Positions 22,653 to 30,537 of a stretch of DNA of 33,806 nucleotides are shown in pieces; position 1 is the first letter of the stretch; each line of letters starts with the position of its first letter. The stretch spans positions 1 to 33,806 of the forward strand of contig JAAYJM010000067.1 in assembly GCA_012522895.1 (NCBI GenBank). Direction: 5' to 3'. The position numbers and the translations under genes are program-made. Below the pieces are notes generated by a model. It had not been told where the DNA came from, ran no database searches, and saw only the letters and a list, made by a program, of their open reading frames with translations. Source of the DNA: Ignavibacteria bacterium (GTDB taxonomy: Bacteria; Bacteroidota; Ignavibacteria; Kapaibacteriales; UBA2268).

Positions 22653-23177
22653 TTAATGAATAACTTTAAAAATTGAAACTTTGTTCCCCATTACAATGCT
22701 TTGAGTTTCAATGGCTTTGTAATAGTGAGTTGGTTTGTCGAAAATTGCAGAAAAGATGGCACAAATGAAGCCGCCAGTAATATAATTAACTGGCTTATCA
22801 TAATTGCCCCATTTTCTTCTCCAGCCAGCGTCAATGTGGGAAACAGGCAGTTCAACCTCACCTGAGTCTTCACCAGCAAAATTCACAATCAATTGCCCAA
22901 GTCCTAACACAGAATAGTATTCAGAAACAATATCAATTCTGTCTTCTAATCTGCAAATTTGGTGCTTTTTAAAATAATCAATAATTGTTCTATAAAAAGT
23001 TTCCTCAGCAACATCGCTTAGCAGCTTTGTTTCGTCAGCATCGAGAGCGAGCTGAGAATAAAGCGCTGCATAGTGATGGCAGTGAAGCACAGTTTGTTCA
23101 CCATTCAAAAAGTGTCTTTTGTTTTTTGCATCGAAATAGTTTTCGATAATAAACTCTGGTTTTAATACTCTGCTCAT
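22653..23177 (-). CDS. V4R-domain protein, paralogue B
   Basis: This 174-aa soluble protein lies 13 bases upstream of paralogue A. After an N-terminal region with the conspicuous LHCHHYAALYSQLAL (about residues 31-45), a V4R-like half follows: LGLGQLIVNFAGEDSGEVEL, SHIDAGWRRKWGNYDKPVN, YITGGFICAIFSAIFDKP and ETQSIVMGNKVSIFKVIH. These segments align in order with those of paralogue A, but the cysteines usual in V4R (before the Gly-rich helix and in the last strand) are absent. HCHHY could bind a metal or haem, which is inference only. The ribosome site TAGGAG is clear. Its enzymatic or regulatory role is unknown. Confidence 0.68.
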   Translation of the reverse strand: MSRVLKPEFIIENYFDAKNKRHFLNGEQTVLHCHHYAALYSQLALDADETKLLSDVAEETFYRTIIDYFKKHQICRLEDRIDIVSEYYSVLGLGQLIVNFAGEDSGEVELPVSHIDAGWRRKWGNYDKPVNYITGGFICAIFSAIFDKPTHYYKAIETQSIVMGNKVSIFKVIH

Positions 23178-23185
23178 AAATTCTC

Positions 23186-23365
23186 CTAATTTTCTTTTTT
23201 AATTTCGTTCAACGCATTTTGAAATAAAGCAACATTCTCGGGGGTATCAGGCACAGTTGCAGCTTGAGAAGATGGAGTTTTTGTTAAAACTGCCATTCTC
23301 ATTTGAGCTTTGAGTCCGCCAATTCTCTTTGCTTCCTCGCAAATTTGGACTAATTTTGCTCCCAT
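23186..23365 (-). CDS. 59-aa protein heading the V4R cluster
   Basis: This small soluble protein starts MGAKLVQICEEAKRIGGLKA. The ATG at 23365 is chosen because AAAGGA is spaced about 8 bases before it; a TTG two codons upstream lies too close. The first 30 residues form a predicted helix, a Thr/Pro/Ser-rich linker follows (TKTPSSQAATVPDTPEN), and a second helix ends the protein. It lies 8 bases upstream of paralogue B with a good ribosome site, so it is expressed with the two V4R proteins and may be a small subunit or adaptor. I do not recognise the family. Confidence 0.65.
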   Translation of the reverse strand: MGAKLVQICEEAKRIGGLKAQMRMAVLTKTPSSQAATVPDTPENVALFQNALNEIKKEN

Positions 23366-23488
23366 ATTCAATTCCTTTTACATTGTTTAAAAACACAATT
23401 TACGTAATTGCAATATAATAAATTTATATAAATCATCTATAAAGTATAGAATTTTTTCGCTATGCAATTAAACAGATTTTTCTTACAG

Positions 23489-23517
23489 CTCATTCTGTAA
23501 GTAGTGAAGAAGCCAGA
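23489..23517. repeat. Diverged remnant of the 75-bp repeat module
   Basis: CATTCTGTAAGTAGTGAAGA followed by AGCCAGAG resembles the first module of the repeats at 4957 and 18261 with a few changes. It lies between the V4R operon and the OPT transporter. Confidence 0.6.
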
Positions 23518-23520
23518 GAG

Positions 23521-23557
23521 ATATTCATCCGATAACTTGAAGTCATCGGATGAATAT
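23521..23557 (-). terminator. 37-bp palindromic hairpin after the OPT transporter gene
   Basis: ATATTCATCCGAT and ATCGGATGAATAT are perfect 13-bp arms. Between them ACTT-G-AAGT pairs again after one A/C mismatch, so nearly the whole 37 bases fold. It starts about 10 bases beyond the OPT stop, as expected for transcription termination on the - strand, but no clear T run follows on that strand. Confidence 0.5.
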
Positions 23558-23566
23558 AAAAAACAT

Positions 23567-25555
23567 TTACATTGATTTTGGTGGAGCAGGATCGTCTGCA
23601 TTTCCAGCGTTACGAGCAGGGGTGAATATTAAAAAGAGCGAAACAATTACAACTACAATAAGTCCGATGCTAAAGGGTGGCGAGCTAAATATCGCTGGCA
23701 TTTGTATTTCTCCAAAAGCAAAACCAGCGAAGAGCAAGCCAATCAGCGCCTCTCCCGCTATGAAGCCTGCCGCAAGGAGCACTCCAACATTATCGACCCT
23801 CGTCCTCTGCCCTTCATTAAACCCTCTTTTTTTGCAAACCATATCAAGAATGCCCTTAGTTATCCCGCCAATGAAAATAGCAAACACCGTCCCAAAGGGA
23901 AGATACATACCAACGCTGATGAGCATAGGGCTTCCGGCGCGAATTAAAATCAGTGCGCAGCCCATCAGCATTCCAACGATAATAAGGGGCCAAGTCATAT
24001 CGCCACCCACAATTCCTTTTGAAAGCATTGCCATAAGCGATGCTTGAGGAGCGGGCAATTCCTTACTTCCAAAGCCACCAGCGTAGCCTTGCATATTTCC
24101 CAAAGAAACGTCCCCCTCGTGCAGTATGAAAAGCGGAACAAAAAGGACTGCCGCTGCAATGACAACACCAATTATATCACCAAGCTGCATTTTCCAAGGA
24201 GTTCCACCGAGTATATGCCCAACTTTTAAGTCCTGAAGCATTTCACCTGCAACAGCAGCGGCAACACATACGATTGCTGCCACTCCAAGCACTGCTGCCA
24301 CTCCTTCTTGACCAGTAGCACCCAGGGCAACTAAAATAACCGCAGTTACTACAAGTGCGGTCAAAGTTAGTCCGCTTATAGGATTATTGCTCGAGCCCAT
24401 AATTCCAACTAAATAACCCGAAACTGCGGCAAAGAAAAATGCTAAAATAATCATTACCGTCGCCGCAACGATTGAGATGAGCAAAGATGCGTTAAATACA
24501 AAAAATGTGATTATGAAAGTGCAAACTGCAACAAAGACGATTCCAGCCATAATCCAAGTAAAGCTTATGTCTTTTTCTGTTCTTTCTACGTCAGAAGCCA
24601 TACCAGCAGCAGCTCTTTTCACATCACCAACTGAGCGGGCAATCCCAGTAATTAAGCTTTTTCTCATTTTGAATAAAGTATAGCTTGCTCCGACAAGCAT
24701 ACCTCCGATGGCAATTGGTCGCACTATTTTTCCCCAAACCTCCATTGCCGTAAGTGCGCCATCTTGCGGGTAATAGGGCATAATGAAGTATTGGATTATT
24801 GGTGTTAAAAGCCCCCAAGCAATCAAGCCGCCACCAAAGGCAAGCGAAGCAAGTTGGGGACCAATAATATAGCCAACGCCCATATAAGCGGGACTAATTG
24901 TGAATGAATTGAACATCAAGCCACCTTGCGCTTGGAAGGTGCTACCGGGTATGGTTTGTTTGCCAAAAACGAAAAAGTGCTGAAATGAAGTAGCAAATAG
25001 TTTCAGCTCTCCAAATGCTTTTATTAAGGCGCCGCCAATCATTGCGAAAAATAGATGCGAGCTGCCAGAGGTGCCAGATTGTCCAGCCTTATGAATTTCT
25101 GCTGCGGCTACCGATTCGGGATAAGGCAGTTCCTTATTTTCTACCATTATTCGCCGAAGCAATGCAACGAACATAATGCCGAGTATACCACCCACCGCCA
25201 TAATGGAGGCAGCAATTATATAGTTTGTTGTGGTGTAGAACTCGGGCCAAATACCAGCAATGAAAAAAGCGGGCAAGGTAAAGATTGCGCCGGCAGCAAC
25301 AGATTCACCTATCGAACCTACGGTTCGGGCAAAGTTTTCTTCTAAAATTGTTCCTTTAAATGCACGTAAAACTGCCATTCCAATCACGGCAGCTGGATAA
25401 GTTGCTGCGATTGTCATACCAGCTTTGAGACCAAGGTAAGCATTTGCAGCACCTAAGATTACAGCCATTAACAAACCGAGTATTAATGCGCGAACTGTCA
25501 TCTCCGCCATATTCGATGATGATGCTACAAATGGAACGAACTTCTCTTGAGACAT
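23567..25555 (-). CDS. OPT-family oligopeptide transporter
   Basis: This 662-aa polytopic inner-membrane protein has about 14-16 hydrophobic segments along its whole length. It matches the bacterial OPT family, which imports peptides or metal-chelate-type substrates by secondary transport. Family landmarks are the N-terminal LGAANAYLGLKAGMTIAATYP (about residues 38-58), ENFARTVGSIGESVAAGAIF, ELPYPESVAAAEIHKAGQSG (about 142-161), the Gly-rich AYMGVGYIIGPQLASLAFGG and VLLAAGFIAGEALIGLLFAG near the end. Length is typical. The ATG at 25555 has a good GGAG ribosome site. The gene appears to be monocistronic, ending at the hairpin listed at 23521. The substrate cannot be predicted. Confidence 0.93.
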   Translation of the reverse strand: MSQEKFVPFVASSSNMAEMTVRALILGLLMAVILGAANAYLGLKAGMTIAATYPAAVIGMAVLRAFKGTILEENFARTVGSIGESVAAGAIFTLPAFFIAGIWPEFYTTTNYIIAASIMAVGGILGIMFVALLRRIMVENKELPYPESVAAAEIHKAGQSGTSGSSHLFFAMIGGALIKAFGELKLFATSFQHFFVFGKQTIPGSTFQAQGGLMFNSFTISPAYMGVGYIIGPQLASLAFGGGLIAWGLLTPIIQYFIMPYYPQDGALTAMEVWGKIVRPIAIGGMLVGASYTLFKMRKSLITGIARSVGDVKRAAAGMASDVERTEKDISFTWIMAGIVFVAVCTFIITFFVFNASLLISIVAATVMIILAFFFAAVSGYLVGIMGSSNNPISGLTLTALVVTAVILVALGATGQEGVAAVLGVAAIVCVAAAVAGEMLQDLKVGHILGGTPWKMQLGDIIGVVIAAAVLFVPLFILHEGDVSLGNMQGYAGGFGSKELPAPQASLMAMLSKGIVGGDMTWPLIIVGMLMGCALILIRAGSPMLISVGMYLPFGTVFAIFIGGITKGILDMVCKKRGFNEGQRTRVDNVGVLLAAGFIAGEALIGLLFAGFAFGEIQMPAIFSSPPFSIGLIVVVIVSLFLIFTPARNAGNADDPAPPKSM

Positions 25556-25667
25556 AATTTTACTCCATTCTCTTGATATAAAGCTATTTATTGATTATTT
25601 TTTTCCGAATTCAAACGAACATTAAAATTTCTTCATTTTTCAATAAAATAAAATTAATAAAATTAAC

Positions 25668-25923
25668 TTGAAAATCAAAGAAATAATAAAAATTAGTGCT
25701 TTATCGTTTTTTGGAGTGCTAATAGCATTTTTAACTTTATTAGAACTGTCATTGATGAGCTTGCATTCTGGAGCTTAGATCATTCCCATTGGCTAATTAT
25801 AGTTATGCTTGAGTTATGCTTGCGGCATTATTCTACTGGGGATTTAGAGCTGGATGGAACAAAGTCCTTTTGCGTATTTTCTTGGGACTTATTGCATTAA
25901 CAGTGCTTAGGCGTTTCTGCTAA
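25668..25923 (+). pseudogene. Decayed small membrane-protein gene
   Basis: The 435-base gap between the OPT transporter and the next gene contains coding-like sequence broken across frames. Frame one starts with TTG at 25668 (MKIKEIIKISALSFFGVLIA) and stops at 25776. A second frame continues with VIDELAFWSLDHSHWLIIVM. The third gives AALFYWGFRAGWNKVLLRIF and ends at the TAA at 25921. The last two join into one frame if one copy of a perfect 11-bp tandem duplication, AGTTATGCTTG (25801-25822), is removed. The joined product would be a membrane protein of about 80 aa with two or three hydrophobic segments. At least one further frameshift near 25745 is needed. No family is recognised. The remaining gap (25556-25667, 25924-25990) holds nothing clear. 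Confidence 0.45.
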
Positions 25924-25990
25924 AAATTTTTGTTATTTGCATAAGCAATTTATGTTAAAAAAAGTAGCAAATATTAAAAAACAAAATATA

Positions 25991-27094
25991 CTATATTTTA
26001 TTATAAAAAAGGGAAAAAGTAATTGTGGTTCCCTCGCCTTCTTTGCTTTCTATAAGAAATTTGCCCCCGTGAATCTCTACTATCTTTTTGGCAATAACAA
26101 GTCCTAACCCTACTCCCTGCTGCTCGTGCATAGCTCTTTCAAATTGGGCAAGGGCTGCAATTCCATTTATTTGATCTTTTGTCATCCCTCGTCCTTCATC
26201 TGTGATGGAAATACAAAGGTGGCTATCTTCAATAAATGTTCTTATAGACACTTTTTTAGATTGGTTGGAAAATTTAAAAGCATTGTCAATTAGTTCATCA
26301 AAAACTTTGTGGAAGTTTTCAGTAGAAATCTCAACGGAAATTTTATCCACCATATCGTCTATAAAAAGATCGTCAACTCTCTTGTATTGGTCAGCTTTTA
26401 GGTATGCGATATCCACAACCATTGCAACAGGTTCCTCAGTTCGCATAGCTCTCATCTGCTTTATTTTTACGGGGTCAGCGGCAAGCGATTCCAACATTAC
26501 ATAAGTGAGAAAGTTTTCCGTTATTTTAAGCAATCGATTAGAAGAAAAGATAATGTCGCCCGCAAATTCCACAATTTCAGAAGAGCTAATTTGCTCCGCA
26601 GTAGACTTTAAATATTTGGCAGTCCCTATTACTTCATTCAAAACGGTTCTAAATTCGTGTGGAAGAGCATAAGTAACATTTCTCCCGACCTCCTCGACTT
26701 TTTCTTTTACTTGTTGTGCAAATAATTGATGTTTATTCCATTGGGCGTCAATAGCATTTACAAGCTCCTCCCTTGTGTATGGCTTCACTATAAAGTCATC
26801 GGCTCCCTTTTCCATTCCCTTTCGCTGCTCGGATTTTTCAGTAAAAGCAGTAAGAAAAATAAACGGGATTGTCGCTGTTTGAGCATTAGCTCGGATTGTA
26901 GTTAAAACCTCGTATCCATCGACTTCTGGCATTGATATATCGCAAAGTATTAAGTCTGGCAACTCTTGAAACGCAAGCTCAATACCTTTTCTGCCATTAT
27001 CAGCTGTTTTAATATCATAGCCCTCGAATTTTAAAATTGTCGCTGTTGTCTCTAATATAAACTCTGCATCATCAATTACTAATATTTTTTTCAT
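25991..27094 (-). CDS. Receiver-histidine kinase protein (REC-HisKA-HATPase)
   Basis: This 367-aa cytoplasmic signalling protein has its domains in REC-kinase order. Residues 1-118 are a receiver with Asp8/Asp9, phospho-acceptor Asp52 (LILCDISMPEVDG), Thr82 and Lys104 (IVKPYT). About 135-200 is the dimerisation helix pair with the phospho-acceptor His146 in ALPHEFRTVLNE. Residues 245-365 form the HATPase domain with N-box VFDELIDNAFKFS, G1 DEGRGMT and G2 GVGLGLVIAKKIVEIHGG. There is no membrane segment or sensor domain, so input probably comes through phosphorylation of its receiver by another kinase. The solute-binding lipoprotein lies 66 bases upstream on the same strand and may share the transcript. 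No Shine-Dalgarno sequence is seen. Confidence 0.9.
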   Translation of the reverse strand: MKKILVIDDAEFILETTATILKFEGYDIKTADNGRKGIELAFQELPDLILCDISMPEVDGYEVLTTIRANAQTATIPFIFLTAFTEKSEQRKGMEKGADDFIVKPYTREELVNAIDAQWNKHQLFAQQVKEKVEEVGRNVTYALPHEFRTVLNEVIGTAKYLKSTAEQISSSEIVEFAGDIIFSSNRLLKITENFLTYVMLESLAADPVKIKQMRAMRTEEPVAMVVDIAYLKADQYKRVDDLFIDDMVDKISVEISTENFHKVFDELIDNAFKFSNQSKKVSIRTFIEDSHLCISITDEGRGMTKDQINGIAALAQFERAMHEQQGVGLGLVIAKKIVEIHGGKFLIESKEGEGTTITFSLFYNKI

Positions 27095-27160
27095 TATTTT
27101 TTAAACATCAATTTTTTTACAGCTAATATAATAAAAAATCACATTTTAAAGTCAGTTTCT

Positions 27161-28396
27161 TCATTTAACAATTTGCTTAATCTGTTCTTGTGCTTCAAGC
27201 AGTGCTTCGTAAGGCGATTTTTTTGCAAGTAAGACCTCAACTACTGCATTTTCAATAAGCTCCTCTATATCCAACCAGTTAGGGACTACTGGTGTCATTT
27301 TCGAATAATTCAACTGTTCAGCAAAAATGCTTTTAAATTTGATAGATTTATATGACTCGTGATTATAAAATTCTTTATCTGCTGGAAAACCAGCTTCTCT
27401 AACTTTTTCGCAATATTTTAAAGTATTTTCACCCTTACTTAAAAACTTAATAAACTTTTTTGAAAGATCAGCTTTTTTTGTTTTAGCATTAATTGCTAAA
27501 TACTCTCCCCCTGCAAAAGATATGCCAACAGCTGATTGATCGGTGCTAGGAACTAAAGCAATGCCATAGTTTAAATTTGGATTCTCGCGAGAAATCTTAT
27601 CAATAAGCCAAGCGCCTGAAAGCCAAAAGGCAATTTTGCCTTGAACGAAGTATGAATCAAGCTGACGTTGAGTTTCTATAAGTCCATAATTAGAAAGCTC
27701 TTTATATATTTCAAGTGCTTTGATGTTTTCCTTAGAAAAAAGGATTGGCGCCCCGCTATCGTCAAAAACTCCTCCTCCATAAGTCCAAATAAAATAAAGA
27801 ATTTTTTTGTATAAGCGGTGAGGATCTGAGCCGTTTGCTCCAAAACCATAAATCCCTTGCTCATTGTTATTAATGGCTGCAGAAAGCTCGATCATCTCAT
27901 CTATTGTCTTTGGCGCCTCGTCTGAGTTTTTTGCTTTTTTCAGCAAATCTTTATTGTAAAAAAGAACACGAGTATCTACCGTCCAAGGCTGGGCATACTG
28001 AGTGCCTTTCCAAAAGCAGGGCGCGTGTGAAAAATCAACGAACTGCTTTATATCAAATTCATTTGAGTCAAGAGGCAAAAGAATGCTGCCGTTTTTAGAC
28101 TTTGTAGAAGAAAATTGGGCAACCCAATCTGAGCCTAACTCAATAATATCCGGCGCGCTATTAGAATTAAAAGCAGCAAATAGCTTTGTTTTTCCATCAT
28201 TCCAACTCAGCTCAGTTGTCTTTACGGTGCAGTTAAATTCTTTTTCAAATTCTGCTATTAACTCCATCAATACTTTTTTCTGATTTGGTTCGCTTTGAAA
28301 ATGCCAAAAACTAATTTCATTTGTGTCAGCTTCTTTTCGGCTGCAAGAGATTGCTATTAAGGAAATTACTATCGCAGCGATCAAATAATTTTTCAT
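27161..28396 (-). CDS. Extracellular solute-binding lipoprotein (sugar ABC type)
   Basis: This 411-aa lipoprotein has the signal MKNYLIAAIVISLIAISCSR, with a lipobox ending at Cys18. The mature part is a family 1 solute-binding protein like MalE and UgpB: ISFWHFQSEPNQKKV, LIAEFEKEFNCTVKTTELSW, SAPDIIELGSDWVAQF, AQPWTVDTRVLFYNKDLLKKA, GKIAFWLSGAWL and FAGGEYLAINAKTKKA. Such proteins deliver sugars or polyols to ABC permeases. No permease or ATPase gene is in the window, and the next gene on the same strand is the receiver-kinase protein. The permeases may be encoded elsewhere, or the protein may serve sensing; the latter is speculative. Confidence 0.9.
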   Translation of the reverse strand: MKNYLIAAIVISLIAISCSRKEADTNEISFWHFQSEPNQKKVLMELIAEFEKEFNCTVKTTELSWNDGKTKLFAAFNSNSAPDIIELGSDWVAQFSSTKSKNGSILLPLDSNEFDIKQFVDFSHAPCFWKGTQYAQPWTVDTRVLFYNKDLLKKAKNSDEAPKTIDEMIELSAAINNNEQGIYGFGANGSDPHRLYKKILYFIWTYGGGVFDDSGAPILFSKENIKALEIYKELSNYGLIETQRQLDSYFVQGKIAFWLSGAWLIDKISRENPNLNYGIALVPSTDQSAVGISFAGGEYLAINAKTKKADLSKKFIKFLSKGENTLKYCEKVREAGFPADKEFYNHESYKSIKFKSIFAEQLNYSKMTPVVPNWLDIEELIENAVVEVLLAKKSPYEALLEAQEQIKQIVK

Positions 28397-28450
28397 ATAA
28401 TCTTTTATTCTTAAATTGTGTTTTCTTTTTGTTAATAAAAATTAAGCTAA

Positions 28451-28481
28451 TTTGCAATCAGTAATTTTACAAATATATAAT
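28451..28481 (+). promoter_or_regulatory. Possible pyrG promoter
   Basis: TTTGCA at 28451-28456 and TATAAT at 28476-28481 are 19 bases apart, just upstream of the pyrG ATG at 28492. A transcript from here would have almost no leader, and indeed no Shine-Dalgarno sequence precedes pyrG. This rests on consensus matching alone in very AT-rich DNA. Confidence 0.3.
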
Positions 28482-28491
28482 TTATTTTAAA

Positions 28492-30165
28492 ATGGAAATA
28501 AGTAAAATTAAAAAAAATGATGATGTTAAAAAAGAAACAAAGTTTATTTTTATCACTGGAGGAGTTTTATCTTCATTAGGAAAAGGTATTGTCTCTGCTT
28601 CGCTCGGGCTTTTACTTAAAAAACAGGGCTGGACAGTAACATCAATGAAGCTTGATCCATACATAAACGTAGACCCCGGAACTTTGAGTCCTTTCCAGCA
28701 CGGAGAAGTTTATGTAACTGACGATGGCACCGAAACCGATTTAGATCTTGGGCATTATGAAAGATTCCTCGATACTTCACTTTCCAAGCATAACAACACC
28801 ACAACCGGACAAGTTTATTACGAAGTCATTCAAAAAGAACGTAGAGGACATTATCTTGGAAAAACCGTGCAGGTAATCCCTCACATCACCGATGAAATAA
28901 AGAGAAGAATGGCTCATTACGATGGGGATTACGATTTTATTATATTCGAAATAGGCGGGACGGTCGGCGATATAGAATCACTCCCCTTCCTCGAAGCAGC
29001 AAGGCAGTTTTCTTGGGAAAGAGGGGCTTGCAGCACCTTAAATATCCATTTAACTTACATCCCTTACATTAAAACAAGTGGCGAGCTGAAAACAAAGCCT
29101 ACTCAACATTCCGTTAAAACTTTGATGGAATATGGAATTAAACCAGATATTCTCCTTTGCCGCTCCGAATACAGACTTTCCAAAGAAGAAAGAGCAAAAA
29201 TCGCCTTGTTTTGTAACGTTGATGAAAAGTCGGTAATTGACGTCCTTGACGCAAAAAATACTATATACGAAGTCCCGCTTATGCTGGCTAAAAACGGCTT
29301 AGCTGAAATTGTTCTGAATAAATTGAATTTACCTATTAGAGAAGCGAAAATTGATACTTGGAAAAGTTTTGTTCATAAAATAATTAATCCAAAATACAAA
29401 GTTAATGTAGCTTTGGTTGGCAAATACACAAAGTATGCTGATTCTTATAAAAGCATACTTGAAGCTTTTATTCATAGTGGCTCGATAAACAATACAAAAG
29501 TTGATCTCAAATTAATCAATGCTGAAGACATTAAAGAAGAACAAGTTGCAAAGAAATTGGCTTGTTTTGATGGTATTCTCGTAGGTCCCGGTTTTGGCAA
29601 TCGGGGTTTTGAAGGCAAGCTAATCGCAATTCAATATGCTCGCGAAAATAAAATTCCTTTCTTTGGCATTTGTCTCGGTATGCAGTGTGCCGTTGTCGAG
29701 TTTGCAAGAAACGTTTGCGGGCTTAGCGAAGCAAATTCCTCCGAAATGGACAAAAGCACAGAGCATAAGCTTATAGATTTAATGGAGGCTCAAAAGGACG
29801 TCAAAAATAAAGGCGGGACAATGCGGCTTGGCGCCTTTCCTTGCATACTCAAAGAAAACACAAACGCTTTTAAAGCTTACGAAAAGCTGGAAATATCAGA
29901 ACGCCACCGCCATAGATATGAGTTGAATAACGACTATCGAGCAATTTTAGAAGAAAACGGTATGATTTTAAGCGGATTGTCCCCTGATGGAAAATTAGTT
30001 GAAATCATTGAAATAAAAGAGCATCCCTGGTTTATTGGGGTTCAATTTCACCCAGAATTAAAATCGCGCGCAGTGAGCGGCCATCCCCTATTTATCAGCT
30101 TTGTAAAAGCAATTTTAAATCAAAAAAAAGAAAAAAGCAGAAAAAACGACAACAAATTGATTTAG
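28492..30165 (+). CDS. pyrG: CTP synthase
   Basis: This 557-aa cytoplasmic enzyme converts UTP to CTP with ATP and glutamine. The synthase domain begins [20 protein letters not shown] (about residue 18) and continues with [36 protein letters not shown] and [16 protein letters not shown]. The class I glutamine amidotransferase domain covers about residues 300-545, with the nucleophile Cys in [18 protein letters not shown] and the His-Glu pair in [10 protein letters not shown]. Length is slightly above the usual 535-545 because of short charged extensions at both ends ([25 protein letters not shown]). The gene stands alone, divergent from the solute-binding protein. Confidence 0.97.
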   Translation: MEISKIKKNDDVKKETKFIFITGGVLSSLGKGIVSASLGLLLKKQGWTVTSMKLDPYINVDPGTLSPFQHGEVYVTDDGTETDLDLGHYERFLDTSLSKHNNTTTGQVYYEVIQKERRGHYLGKTVQVIPHITDEIKRRMAHYDGDYDFIIFEIGGTVGDIESLPFLEAARQFSWERGACSTLNIHLTYIPYIKTSGELKTKPTQHSVKTLMEYGIKPDILLCRSEYRLSKEERAKIALFCNVDEKSVIDVLDAKNTIYEVPLMLAKNGLAEIVLNKLNLPIREAKIDTWKSFVHKIINPKYKVNVALVGKYTKYADSYKSILEAFIHSGSINNTKVDLKLINAEDIKEEQVAKKLACFDGILVGPGFGNRGFEGKLIAIQYARENKIPFFGICLGMQCAVVEFARNVCGLSEANSSEMDKSTEHKLIDLMEAQKDVKNKGGTMRLGAFPCILKENTNAFKAYEKLEISERHRHRYELNNDYRAILEENGMILSGLSPDGKLVEIIEIKEHPWFIGVQFHPELKSRAVSGHPLFISFVKAILNQKKEKSRKNDNKLI

Positions 30166-30227
30166 AGGTGGAGTCCATCTTTTTTTTCTGCTTCTCCTTC
30201 CCAAGCTGAACTATATTAACTAAGATC

Positions 30228-30260
30228 TGCCACACTTGGGAAAGTGTGGCACATCTTTTT
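30228..30260 (+). terminator. Probable intrinsic terminator of pyrG
   Basis: TGCCACACTT and AAGTGTGGCA form a perfect 10-bp stem closed by a GGGA loop (GNRA type). CATC and then TTTTTT follow on the + strand, 62 bases beyond the pyrG stop. Stem plus T run fits Rho-independent termination. Confidence 0.6.
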
Positions 30261-30308
30261 TCCACTCCTTCCCAAGTTCAAATTTGAAGGAGGAAGGAAG
30301 CGGAATTT

Positions 30309-30352
30309 ACCAACGGGCTATGCGAAATCAATCAACGGATTAACCCGTTGGT
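30309..30352. repeat. Inverted repeat with a competing inner arm
   Basis: ACCAACGGG (30309-30317) pairs with CCCGTTGGT (30344-30352). A second CAACGG copy inside the loop can pair with the same CCGTTG, so two exclusive hairpins are possible. Confidence 0.6.
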
Positions 30353-30537
30353 TGACATTGATTTACGTTTATTTCGATCTGCGATGAATGTTTTTTCTCT
30401 GGATTCTGAACGAAACTAAGCCCCCCTGTTCACTTCCTATTCTTCCTTTTTTTTATTAATATTTTTTAATTTTGAGACAGAATACATTCTGATGTGTTTT
30501 TCTTAATAGAATGTGTTGAACAATAAAAAAGATTTCA

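Larger units (their letters stand above)
30166..30537. other. Intergenic region rich in palindromes after pyrG
   Basis: These 372 bases hold no gene. In order they contain a half copy of the GGTGGAGTCCATC palindrome (30167-30179), the hairpin at 30228-30251, a 12-bp palindrome TTCAAATTTGAA (30277-30288) flanked by TCCTTCC/GGAAGGA arms, and the inverted repeat at 30309-30352. An AT-rich stretch then leads into the CotH gene. The run CTTCTCCTTCCCAA appears here and in a related form near 13228, so this is repeat DNA. Confidence 0.6.

Noticed and set aside
22031-23365. V4R pair as a bacteriochlorophyll 4-vinyl reductase system
   Set aside because: No pigment-synthesis genes are present, and key V4R cysteines are missing in one paralogue; only the domain likeness is supported.
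23702-24229. Several + strand frames of about 60-165 aa within the OPT transporter region
   Set aside because: They are opposite-strand shadows of a well-supported 662-aa membrane protein and have no ribosome sites.
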